From NCBI GenBank assembly GCA_007922305.1, contig ML677385.1, positions 2,564,566 to 2,628,565 on the forward strand: a stretch of DNA of 64,000 nt. Direction: 5' to 3'. Position numbers and translations under genes: made by a program. This DNA is from Dermatemys mawii (lineage: Eukaryota > Chordata > Testudines > Dermatemydidae). Position 1 is the first letter of the stretch. Every line of letters begins with the position of its first letter. Below the pieces are notes generated by a model. That model did no database searches, was not told the DNA's origin, and saw nothing but the letters and a program-made list of their open reading frames with translations. Shown piece after piece: positions 34,201 to 44,457 of the stretch.

Positions 34201-36053
34201 CCTTTTTAAAAATTATTTTCTTTTCATTAGCTCTTCAGTTAAGCCACCCATTTCCATTCCACTTCCTTCATCCAGGCCTATATGCATGCAAGTACTCCTT
34301 TCCAAAAATAACCCTTCCTCTCAGTGACCATGTTGAGATGGTTCTTTCAGGGGATCGGGAGCAGAAGCATAGCAAAGAGAAGGCCTTTTAGACAGTGAAG
34401 CTGGGCTGCTTGGCAAGAGAAGTAAAATATACAGCATACCACATTTACCAGAGTGCCATCACTGAGTATAGAATATTTTCATTGATACAGTAGTTATTCA
34501 TATCTTACAGATAACACAGAACTCACTTGTGCTCCATAACCAAAAATAGCCTCACTTTTTGACCCTGTCACAGCCTGGCCAGCTCTGCATCCCTGAGACA
34601 TGAGGCAACTAAGATGAACCGAGTCTGTGGTTTAAAATGTCCCTTTTATCCTCAGACCACAAAATACAATATGTACAAAACAGAAATCACAGACGAAAGG
34701 AAAACTGTCCTCTCTTGTGGCTGTCACACCACAAAGACTGGGCATATATATTACACATTTCTATTCCCCGCCTCTTCCCTGGCCCCAAGCATTTCACAAA
34801 GCCATGTCTCACTGTTGGGTCAAGCTTAATAAGAGACCTACTCCCCAAACCTTCCTCTTAGCTGTTCTCTTCAGTATTAATAACTCATTTGTGCTGACCG
34901 CAGTCATACTTCTTCCTCACACCCAAAGAGCTGGTTTGTTGGCAGAAGTGATGGCAAATACCTGCTGTAATTTCCTTTGAGGGTTAGTCCCTCCCATGCA
35001 AACACCTGACATCAAATACATCTATACACCACATCAAACACCCTCATTCAAAAAGGCAGGACAAACTGGTTCCCATCTCCCCTCCTCAGTCAGAACAAGC
35101 CAACAACTTGTTGGCCCATCTATGGGAACAAGTATTAAGCTAAAATCTAACTGTTAGCACAGCAGAGAAGACTCCATGAGAGAGATGAGTGTGATATAAA
35201 AACCTGAACAGAGCAGAACAAAAGAGAAAGAGCAACCAGAGATGAATAGAAAAAAGTATCTGTGAATATTCATTCCAATTTTAGTTACTTGTTTCATAGT
35301 CTCAAGATATCAGGAACCACAGAGAAACTGAGAGACTGAATTATTCAAAATATTGACAATTTTATATGAGGTCTTCATGCCTGGGTCACAAGTCAGAATC
35401 CAACCCAGAATGATGGTTGCTGAATGTTGCTACTGTCTGGCGAATATCTGAGAGTCTTATGTGAAATTATTGGTGATCGCTGTCTAGTTTAAAAACAAAA
35501 CTGTTATTCATGTTATAAAACCACCCCCATGATTAACCCAAACTGGCTCCTGTGTTTTTTGTTTTAAGAGAATGGCAAAGGAACAAATGGACTCGCAAAC
35601 TGAACCTCAGGGTCACTGTTACAGCTGGTCTCTGAAGTTCAGGGCTGAAACATCTTGACAGGTCACTGTGGAGAAGCTAGTACTTGAACAGCTTCTTTTC
35701 TCCTTGTTCTTACCCTTGTGAATAAAAATGAAGGACATTAATATCTCCAGGGCTCATCAATCCAAGTGCCTTTCATCTGCACAAAATTCACTAACAAAGT
35801 GGACAAGGAAATTAAGCTGTCTACCTCTTTTTAATTTTCTAATAAAGCAAGCTACTCTGGATTAAAAGTGATAAAAATGGTTGATTAAAACTGTGTCAAC
35901 TAACCTCTGTAAAGTGATCTCTCTAAAGTAAAGGCAAATTGGTCCCAATTTGCAAATTCGGATGCATAAATATAAGCACCTAAATATTAATTTTGGCACA
36001 TATTTGGTGGTTTCTTTAAGTGCCTACATTTAGGCAAACAAGTCATAAATAAG
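31202..36053. other. Long non-coding stretch, few repeats
   Basis: The longest stretch in the window with little recognisable repeat: a MIR-like remnant on the minus strand at about 32335-32445 (ccactttgcagataagaaaa), a poly-A/poly-T pair at 33709-33728, and an old MITE-like fragment at about 35950-36045. No exon with splice sites could be supported. Its low repeat content makes it the best place to search for conserved non-coding elements. Confidence 0.4.
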
Positions 36054-36065
36054 TAACTTATAAAT

Positions 36066-36286
36066 AAAGAAAATGAGGAATACTTGTGGCACCTTAGAGA
36101 CTAACCAGTTTATTTCAGCATATGCTTTCGTGGGCTATAGCCCACTTCATCGGACGCATAGAATAGAACACACAGAAGTAAGATGCATTTATACACACAG
36201 AAAGCAGAAAAAGTTGGAAATTACCATACCAATTCTAAGAGGCTATTTAATTTGGATGAGCCGTTATCAGCAGGAGAAAAAAAACC
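36066..36286. repeat. Left inverted terminal repeat of the Penelope-like element
   Basis: It runs from aaagaaaatgaggaatactt to cagcaggagaaaaaaaacc. It is the near-perfect reverse complement of 36873-37085, with only scattered substitutions, for example in gataacggctcatcc against gataatggctcatcc. Confidence 0.9.
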
Positions 36287-36364
36287 TTTTGTAGTGAAAA
36301 TCAAGTGGAACTGTGTCTGACAGTTGATAAGAACCTGTGGAAAAAAACTTAACTAGAAATACAT

Positions 36365-36831
36365 TCAATTAGTGTAATGACTAAGCCATTCAGAGTCCCT
36401 GTTTAACCCTTGGTTGATAGTGTCTAATTTGTAAATTAATTCCAGTTCCTCAGCTTCACGTTGGAGTCTGTTTTGGAAGTTTTTCTGTTTTAAAATTGAT
36501 ACCTTCAAGTCTTTAATAGAAAGGCCAGGAAGATTGAAGTGTTCTCCTACCGGTTTTTGAATGTTACGGTTCCTGATGCCAGATTTGTATCCATTTATTC
36601 TTTTGTGTACAGACTGTCCTGTCTGGCCAATGTACATGGCAGAGGGCCATTGCTGGCACATGATGGCGTATATCACATTGGTACATGTGCAGGTGAATGA
36701 GCCTCTGATGGTGTGGCTGATGTGATTAGGTCCTATGATGGTGTCAGTTGAATAGATATGTGGACAGAGCTGGCATCGGGCTTTGTTACAAGGATAGGTA
36801 CCTAGGTTAGTGTTTTTGTTGTGTGGTTGCT
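36365..36831 (-). pseudogene. Penelope-type GIY-YIG endonuclease, C-terminal part of the PLE protein
   Basis: A minus-strand frame open from about 36831 to the stop at 36365 (about 155 codons). It has a cysteine-rich lead (PCNKARCQLCPHI, FTCTCTNVIYAIMC), then the GIY-YIG core: VIY and MYIGQTGQSVHKRING with the conserved arginine, KPVGEHFNLPG with the putative metal-binding glutamate, and a helical tail (LQREAEELELIYKLDTINQG). Such domains nick target DNA for Penelope-like retroelements. No stop interrupts it and the motifs look intact, but no RT domain or credible start precedes it: a stop lies upstream, and then the terminal repeat begins. It is therefore called a fragment, not a functional gene. 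Confidence 0.85.
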
Positions 36832-36872
36832 AGTGAGTATTTGTTTCTGGTGGGAGGCTGTCTGTAAGCTTA

Positions 36873-37085
36873 GGTTTCTTTTCTCCTGTTGATAATGGCT
36901 CATCCAAATTAAATAGCTTCTTAGAATTGGTATGGTAATTTCCAACTTTTTTTGCTTTCTGTGTATATAAATGCATCTTACTTCTGTGCGTTCCATTCGA
37001 TGAAGTGGGCTATAGCCCATGAAAGCTTATGCTGAAATAAACTGGTTAGTCTCTAAGGTGCCACAAGTATTCCTCGATTTCTTTA
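36873..37085. repeat. Right inverted terminal repeat of the Penelope-like element
   Basis: It runs from ggtttcttttctcctgttga to cctcgatttcttta and mirrors 36066-36286. The block cttatgctgaaataaactgg is followed by the shared SINE/PLE block in reverse complement. Confidence 0.9.
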
Positions 37086-37127
37086 CGGATACAGACTAAC
37101 ACAGCTGCTCTTCTTTAACTTATAAAT

Positions 37128-38763
37128 GGTGTTTATACACTGAGCAGCATCTTATAAAAGGCCAGAATAGAATGCTGATAGACAGGAAATCTACTTGGTT
37201 AGGGAGGAAGAAAGAAATGGTTAAAAGGGAATAAACTGGTGCCCTTTCATGATGGTTTGAAGTTAACCCACCCTCATTTTTCTACCTATACAGCCCCCCA
37301 AATACTATTGTCTCTCACAACAGTGGTTCACCTCGGGAGGAGAGGTAGGGATAAATGTGAAGGGATATCTCCCAAGGAATCTAACTGGTGAGGACTTGTG
37401 GTAATGCAGGATCTGAAGTTGGAGGAGAGAGGGTATTTCCCAGCCAAACACCGTAATGAAGGTATTAGAGAGGCCATAGTTCTATATCCTGCAAAATCCT
37501 TACCTATGTTCCATACAAACAGAACACGATTGCTTGAATGATAACTAAAGCAAAGATGCATTATGTCCAGTGGCTTAGTTTATTGTCACATGTATTTTTA
37601 ACCATAATTATGCTCAGCTTTTTCTTCAACCAATATTGCACTGAAAATATTTTATTCATGTTTGCCCTATGGTAAAAACCAATGAAAAGTGCATTCCATG
37701 TACTTTATAAAGTCTGTGGTTTATCTGAGTTCTTTGATGATTGCTTTTAATCTTTGTGAAATTATAGGTTTCAAATAACCTTCAGTATTCCAACCAAGCT
37801 CCCCCAATTAACTGTGTTCCTTAGTTGACTGTACTGTGGAGGCCCAGAATATTAAAATGAGTAGCATGAAGAAACCTACTCAGGGTAAATATAATCACTA
37901 CCTACTAGATTTACTGTTCATAGTTACCTGACCTCGGGGTAGTTACTCACAGAATTAAAACAGCATAAAGCCTCCACACTCCTTCACTTCTCATTCTCCT
38001 GCAATTCTCTGCCTTCTTCTGCAGTGTGATTTGGATTATCACTTAGTGCTTTGCTGTCCATTTTCTATTTGATTCTAAATTGGTCCTGTCTCAAAAACCT
38101 GAGCCCCTCCCCCCCCCGTGACATATCTAGCCTCATTGTGACATCACGTTCCTGCCAATCACTGAGAGTTAAAAGCACGCTGAATGCAGCCCCATCAGGC
38201 TCTGCTGCAAACTGACGCAAATCAAATGCTTCCAGCTATCTGTGCAGCTGTCACTGGTTGTTCTGACTGTAGCCCCTTAATTCCACTGGGGAGAAGGGGG
38301 AGGGGGCTCAGTCTGTTCCATTACAGCCTCGTATTTTAGATAATCAGCCTACTCTTTAAACTGCAGCCAACATGGCATGCAGAGTGCTTGCCTAGGTCAA
38401 GGAGAAACTGTTCTTTCTCACAGCTACCAGTGGAAAGATAAATGCTGCACCATTGAACAGCTTATCTGACTGTCTCTCAAGCCACACAATATATTCTTCC
38501 CCAGTACCCACAGCAGGGGTTTGTTGGTTGTACTGAGAAGCAGATACCTGTCTTTGGAGCTTCAGTTTTGAACTAAGATGAAGTATGTGAAGAGACAAGC
38601 TATTCCTAATGACTCAGGGGAGGGGAAAACACAAAACGTCTGAAAAAGATGCCTGCGAATTGTGGAACTTGAACAAAAACACTGTACAGAACAAGGTTCA
38701 ATTCATTCGTCTGGCTGAGTGCATATGACAGTCCGGGATCCTGGGGCTGAGCCTGTCCTTCAA
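37128..38763. other. Non-coding stretch, nothing firmly recognised
   Basis: No gene is supported. A short poly-C run lies at about 38106-38117. The short frames present have no recognisable domain. Confidence 0.4.
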
Positions 38764-39019
38764 GGCCAGGTCTATACTACAGCCATCTGGCAGCACAGCT
38801 GCGTTGGTCATGGCTGTGAAGAAATGTGATCCCTGACCAACCCAGCTGTGCCGGCAGAGGCCCCCAAGGTAGAGACGCAGCAATACTGGCAAAGCTGTGC
38901 TTTTATCATCATAGCTTGTTTCACTTGTGGGTTGTGGTTTTACTATATTGATACAATACAACAGCTCTACCGATATACTATTCCTATGCTGGTAAAGAAT
39001 TCCTAATATAGATGTGGCC
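38764..39019. mobile_element. Harbinger-type MITE, 256 bp
   Basis: The left end ggccaggtctatacta and right end aatatagatgtggcc form imperfect terminal inverted repeats. Flanks are caa and taa, compatible with a 3-bp TWA target duplication carrying one substitution. The interior has no protein. The ends ggcc...ggcc inside a T-A-A context match the architecture of the autonomous element at 44089-48064. Confidence 0.65.
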
Positions 39020-40151
39020 TAATCTTGAGGGGAAGTTGGAGGGGGAAAGCAGTAGGAATCGCAGGACTGAAATATTCCTTAAGAGCAACACATTCTGTTG
39101 CTTGTTCTCTATCTGCCTCCTTACCAAGTATTTTGGTTAAATCATGAACTGCTATCCTAGCATTACCCAAAAGGTCCACGACAGCCCGGAATCTGTCAGC
39201 ATTAGAAATCCTGTTTTTTTCTGGGGTTTATAATCACCTGTTTGAAACTGCAACAGTAGAAAATCAGTAAACATGCAATTTCCCTTTCTTTCTCTTTCAT
39301 TTTCCCCTTTACACTTCATTTCAATTGGTTCAGCTGGCTTGCATTTACAGGCTGGCAAAAACAAACAACACACAGTACAAGACTCAAAGCTTCCACCACT
39401 TTCTGAAACAGCAGCAGCAGCGCGGCTTGTTTTGTTTTGTTTGTTTAAGAGAATGATGCTTATGAAAGATGTTGAATCGACAGCGCTGCAGACTGACATT
39501 CTTTATTCATCCACAGATACAGCACGGACACAGATAAGGCAGGCTATTCCAGAAGCAGAAGATATTTTCATAGTATGCCCTTGCATTATGGCCATGTTTC
39601 ATAACTGCTTTTATTTTGTTGTTTTTTGCTGCATCTCTATTTCATACCACTTCCTTTTAGATGTTGGTGGTATGGTTTTACTATGCTAAGTCCCACTGAT
39701 TTTGGTGGGAGGTTGCCACCTATTTCCACCATAGCAGTTCCAATGAGGACCACAGGTAGCTGTGATATATGGACATAGCAAAGGAACTTGTTAGCATGCA
39801 ATGTTTTTACTAATTAAAGCACTGATTTCGGTGCATTTGAAATGTTCTGTGCCTGTGTGTATCAAATGAGGTACGTACACAGAAAATATGAAATTTTAGA
39901 AGGCTCTGCATTATGCGTAGAGGACAATAGATGAATTAAAGCTGAGATGTAACATTTCAGTTACACACATACATGAGTTGGACATGTATATATCTGGGTC
40001 ATGATATCAGAAGGGACCTATCAGGCCCAGCAGCTGTATGGTTGGCTTCCCTTTCACTACCATTTCCAGTCTCCCGCACCCCGTAAGGCAAATCAACATG
40101 TGAAGTTTGTTTAGCATGTACAAAATCTAGATTGCATGCTCAAATGTGTGT
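39020..40151. other. Non-coding stretch with one 138-codon chance frame
   Basis: The plus-strand frame at 39273-39689 is the longest one here not derived from a repeat. It is low in complexity, has no recognised domain and overlaps an opposite-strand frame of similar length. It is not called a gene. Confidence 0.4.
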
Positions 40152-40816
40152 TGTGACGGAGTCAGACCAGAAGGATATAGGAGAGTGCTGGAAGGCAGGT
40201 ATATCAGCCTCAGGATGTGCAGGTCCTTGTTCCCTGGATAGCCAAACAAAGGCTACTCCAGACCAATCAAGACACCTGGGGCCAATTAAGAACCTTCTAG
40301 AAAGGAGTAGAAACAGCTAGCCTAATTGGGACACCTGAAGCCAATCAGGGACTGGCTGAATCCAGATAAAAACCTCCCAGTTAGTCAGGTGGGCTGTGGG
40401 TGTCAGGAGCTGTGGGAGGAAGTTATGCTGTTGGTGCGACTGAGTGGTGGACAACATATCATACAGAAGGAAGGAGGCCCTGAGGCAAGGGTGAAGTGGA
40501 GTTTGAAGAAGCGGAGACTGCTGTGGGGAAGTAGCCCAGGGAATTGTATTGTGTTTTGTGGATAAAAGGTCAGCCATCTTAGCTAATATTATTAGGGTCC
40601 CTGGGCTGGAGCCCGGAGTAAAGGGTGGGCCCGGGCTCCCCCACCGCTCTTTCCACCTTCCATACTGTCCTGTGATGAAGGTAACTCACTAGGTGGTGAC
40701 TCTTGCCAATTATACTGAGAAAGTGAGGTCACTCTGGGGCCTAGATGAGTTTCTGAGGCCCCTAAATCTGCCAGGAAGCGCAGGACCCACGAGTACAAAC
40801 TTGGAGCTTTGTCACA
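40152..40816 (+). mobile_element. Solo LTR, copy 1, 665 bp, TSD gtgt
   Basis: It starts tgtgacggagtcagacc and ends ggagctttgtcaca, with TG...CA termini and inverted tgtgac/gtcaca ends. Flanks are gtgt on both sides (40148-40151 and 40817-40820), although the left side is a gt-rich run. A TATA-like agataaaaacc lies at about 40365. No internal retroviral or gypsy-type gene adjoins it, so it is a solo LTR left by recombination. A nearly identical inverted copy is at 59940-60599. Whether the source was an endogenous retrovirus or Ty3/gypsy element cannot be told from the LTR alone. Confidence 0.85.
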
Positions 40817-42300
40817 GTGTGCACACAGTCAAATAAACATACTGGGACCTTTCTTGTTCTTGTTTATTTATACCTAAACAAAAATATAAACATAAATAAA
40901 TAAAAATAAAATGTAAAAAACTAAGTTAATTACAATAGTACTGTGTACACATAGAAACAACAGTCACCCATTCTAAACTATGGCTCCCACAGCAATTCTA
41001 ATTTAGACTCCTTCTAAATATACACTATGTATTGCAATACATATATGGCAGTATCCTGCACATCCACTTGAGTGAGTTGCTCCATTGACTTCAGAAGGAG
41101 TGTTTGTGCAAGTAATATGAGCAGGATTGGACCCCTGGTTTCACGACTGGATTCCGTAACATGGCAAACATCCTCAGTTCCAATGGCATTCAAAGGCAGT
41201 TGCAGGTACCCACCATTGGGCCCTTCTATGTTATGGCATTAAAGACAATCAATTATACAGTAAGACCGAATGATACTGTACCAATATATATGGGTAAAAA
41301 GAGCAAATGACAGCTGTTGTGGGAATTAGAATTATGACTACTCTAACTTTTGTGTATGACTGCTCTAAATTTAGCCCACATATTGCATTTATGTATATGT
41401 ATTGCTTGGACCTAATTTAAATCAACATGAATTTTTAAAGTCTGCTTAGGGATCTCTAATGAAGATCCATATAAAAGCAAATTCCATGTTATGTCAATAC
41501 CATATGGGTATCCCATGTATTATATAAATCAACCATTATAATGGTTTCATGAACATTTTTGGAAGCCTAAAGGAACCATAGATCTGATACGTTCCCAGTG
41601 AAAGTTAGTGGGTTCCCTCCTTCTGTTAACATCTCACATTGTGGCATTAGGAGCCTTTTCAATGTCTATACAACTGCTGTTAAAAGGTTAGCAAGAGATT
41701 TTTGTTTAAATAACTTGTGTACTATTGGTTACAGGCACAAAACAAACTAAGGTAATTGCAAAAGTCTACAATGAAGTAATGTTAAGGGTCTCAGCAAAAT
41801 TGGCAACAGCAAGTAAATTCAGGACTAATATCACCACTCTGGTCTTTAGCTAATCACACTGTACATTGGTGCTATACCCTTCCTCTCTCCTGCTATCCTA
41901 CCCTGCCTATGACCCATATCCCAGATCCTGCACCCTCCCGCTCTGTTCCTCCTATCAACGCCAGCCAAAACTCAGCTCCTGCACTCTTCCCTTCTGCTGC
42001 TCCCTTGTTGGATCCTGTCTCCCTTTTCTTATATCCCGCCCCAGCTCCTGTTCCTCCCATACCTTCTGCTTCTCCCTATCTTCTAGCCCTTGCACCCTCT
42101 CTTTCTTCCCTCCGACCGGCTCCCCCTTCCCCTTCTCACTCCTCTGCATTCCAGTGTGACTGCTTCCTCCTGCCCGCTGCCTGAGTGCCAGAAGGGAGAG
42201 CAGTGACATAACAGGAAAGACAGTCTTCCTGCTCTCAGTTCTGGTGCCAGGTACCACAGCAGCTGCAGCAGCAGTCAAAAGGAGCAGTTGCAGGGGAAGT
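40817..42300. other. Non-coding stretch with pyrimidine-rich tract
   Basis: A C/T-rich tract at 41875-42170 produces long but compositionally biased frames on both strands. A weak old palindromic repeat lies at about 41045-41145 (cagtatcctgcacatccact ... gagcaggattggaccc). No gene is seen. Confidence 0.4.
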
Positions 42301-42800
42301 CCAGCTCAGCCCTAGAATGGAGCATGCTCAGTCACTCTGCAGATACGGCACATACAGTCTGGTCGGCATTTAGGACCTGTGAGAGGATGGATGAACACGC
42401 TCAGGACAGAAGGAATCTGAAGAGAATTTAGCCATCAAAAAGTCATAACTTCTACCGAGCATATGCAAGCTGAGGTTTTTCAGAGATTTATAACTTGGCC
42501 AAATTTAGGCTGATTTTCACAGAACAGCAAAAGACGGATCACTAATATGTAAATGGCTTTTCTGCCAAATTTCAAGTCCCTGCTTCAAAGAATGAAGGTG
42601 GCAGAGCATCTCAAACAAGCGCTGTAAGATTTATTTTATCATGAGTAAAGCAATGTATTTTTCCCTGACCACATGCTTGGAAACAGGTGAAACATTTTAG
42701 TTGAAACTTTCCAAGAAAATTCAGCCTGAGGGAAAAACGCAGCAGGGAAAATTTCAGCCTGAACAGTTAAAGTTTGGCAAACTTATAAGAAATTGTATAC
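42301..42800. repeat. Unclassified old dispersed repeat
   Basis: Contains tttataacttggccaaattt, gctgattttcacagaacagc, aaactttccaagaaaattca and gttaaagtttggcaaactta. It shares phrasing with 14261-14480 and 59430-59580. It looks like an ancient interspersed element with no coding capacity; I do not recognise its class. Confidence 0.45.
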
Positions 42801-43914
42801 AAGGTCTTATAAAGGAAAGTACTGGACTACCTTGATGTAGGTGAGACTACCCATCCCTACCTATAACAATAAGCTAATCTGAGCCCCCAACTCTGTACAT
42901 TCGTGGGAACAGATCATAATTTAGCATTTTGGACCTATCTCTAATATACAGTATTTGCCACGCACTAAACCCAGCAGGGCAGGCCAGCATTCTAGCAAAG
43001 TAATATTGATAATGTCTCTACTGGTGCTGCATATATTGATGGGGAAGGATTCTGTTCTCTAAACTCCTCTGCCCACTAGCCAGGATCCAGCCTATTATAA
43101 TAAACAACTTATAATTTACCTGGTAAATATCATGCAATGACATAGGACTGGTCCAGTTCCAATAGAAATTAATAGCAACATTACCATTGATTTCAATGGG
43201 TACAAGATCGATGGGTACAGGATAGTATTTCTGTTTTCATTCAAATTACATTGTAACTATGGCATCAGCCAGAGTAATCTGTATTGTAATAGCCATGCAT
43301 TCGTTCCCCCATTAATGAAATAATCCAAAATTATCTTCGTAATTTATTTGCGTACTCTAAAATCAAGCATTGTTTACTCTGGTCATTTTATAACCTTAAG
43401 ATGGAAAGCTGGGATCATGACTGCTGCTTATATTTAAAAACTGCAGCACAAATTTTCATCAATCCAAATATTCTCCAAATGTCAGAGGAGAGGAGCAAGA
43501 AAATGGAGACAGATGAAACCTAAAGCCACTAAGGGGAAGCTAAAATGCTTGGTAGGAAGCTACAGTTGTTGGCTCAGCAGCCTTTTAAACAGCATAGTCT
43601 CTGAGACTGCTTCTGTGCTGACGACAAGAAGGCTGGAACAGTACTTTAAAACCAGGTGCTGACACCAGGATTAGCTTCCAAATCCCAAACCTGCTGCTGG
43701 TAATTTGCTTAAAACAAAACAACAACAAAAATTAACCCCCCTTTCCTCCCACAAAAATCTACGCCATCTGTTGAAGGTGAGAGTGTAGTAACATCAAGGA
43801 AGACCATGAAGGATCAGCCCTGCCCTTAAAGGCATCGTTAGTGTGTAAAGTAGATTCTAAGGCCAACAAGACAGAGAGAAAGTGGAAGATTTCAGAGGGA
43901 ACTAGTTTAATCAC
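42801..43914. other. Non-coding stretch, nothing recognised
   Basis: AT-rich. At 43145-43225 there is weak similarity to an old MITE (aggactggtccagttccaat). No gene is seen. Confidence 0.35.
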
Positions 43915-44088
43915 AGAAAGATAGAGCTGAAGGGCCCTAAAGAGACCATCAAGTGCAGCCCCCTGCCCTATGGCAGGACCAAGGAAACCTCCTAGACCAT
44001 CCCTGACAGGTGTTTGTCCAGCCTGTTCTTAAAAACCTCCAATGAGGGGGATTCCACAGCCTCCCTTGAAAGGCTATTCTAGAACTTA
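43915..44088 (-). mobile_element. CR1 LINE tail, left part, minus strand
   Basis: CR1 3' sequence in reverse (tagaccatccctgacaggtg, gtccagcctgttcttaaaaa, cattctagaactta). It is interrupted at 44088 by the Harbinger transposon and resumes at 48065. Confidence 0.9.
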
Positions 44089-44215
44089 GGCCATGGTTAC
44101 ACTTACAGAATTATAGCGCTTTTGGTTATAGCGGTCCCCGTATACAGCAATAGGTATAGCACTATCGCATGTCCACACTGAGATGCGCCAGCGGTATAGC
44201 ATGGCCACATTTGCG
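44089..44215 (+). promoter_or_regulatory. Left TIR and subterminal motif array of the Harbinger element
   Basis: After the inverted repeat, tatagc-type motifs recur at about 44113, 44131, 44155 and 44194 (tatagcgct, tatagcggt, tatagcact, tatagcatg). In Harbinger transposons, subterminal motifs bind the Myb-like protein and transposase; that role here is inferred. Confidence 0.6.
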
Positions 44216-44457
44216 GCACTTCAGGGGGCATTAAGAGCAGCACTTTAGGGCAGGTATCCCACAGAGCACCTCTTCCCGATCTGGCGCAATGCCTTGTGGT
44301 AGAGGGGCGTCACTTGCGGGGCATTCTGCATCCTGTTCCAACTACCCATGATGCTTCGTGTCATATCCCAGCAATCCCTGTGTTTCCATACACCTCAGGC
44401 GCCATCTTTCAAGGGTTTCAGCAAGGCGCGCTCCGTCTTCCATTTTTGTGTGCTGCA

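Larger units (their letters stand above)
36066..37115 (-). mobile_element. Penelope-like element, non-autonomous, 12-bp TSD
   Basis: A 1,050-bp insertion flanked by identical 12-mers taacttataaat (36054-36065 and 37116-37127). Inverted terminal repeats of about 215 bp (36066-36286 and 36873-37085) enclose a GIY-YIG endonuclease frame on the minus strand. The arms contain gtggcaccttagagactaac and gggctatagccca. Outside the right arm, 30 bp (minus strand: gctgtgttagtctgtatccg) resemble a SINE head. The reverse transcriptase expected upstream of the endonuclease is absent, so the copy is deleted or non-autonomous. Inverted and tandem terminal repeats and variable target duplications are known for Penelope-like elements. 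Confidence 0.85.

Noticed and set aside
36073..36294. Open frames in both arms of the Penelope-like element
   Set aside because: They are translations of the inverted terminal repeats and mirror each other; not genes.
39273..39689. 138-codon plus-strand frame, the longest not obviously from a repeat
   Set aside because: No recognisable domain, low complexity, overlapped by an opposite-strand frame of similar length, and no splice or promoter context.
41866..42278. Overlapping frames of 91 to 107 codons on both strands
   Set aside because: Pyrimidine-rich tract with biased composition; no domain or conservation evidence.
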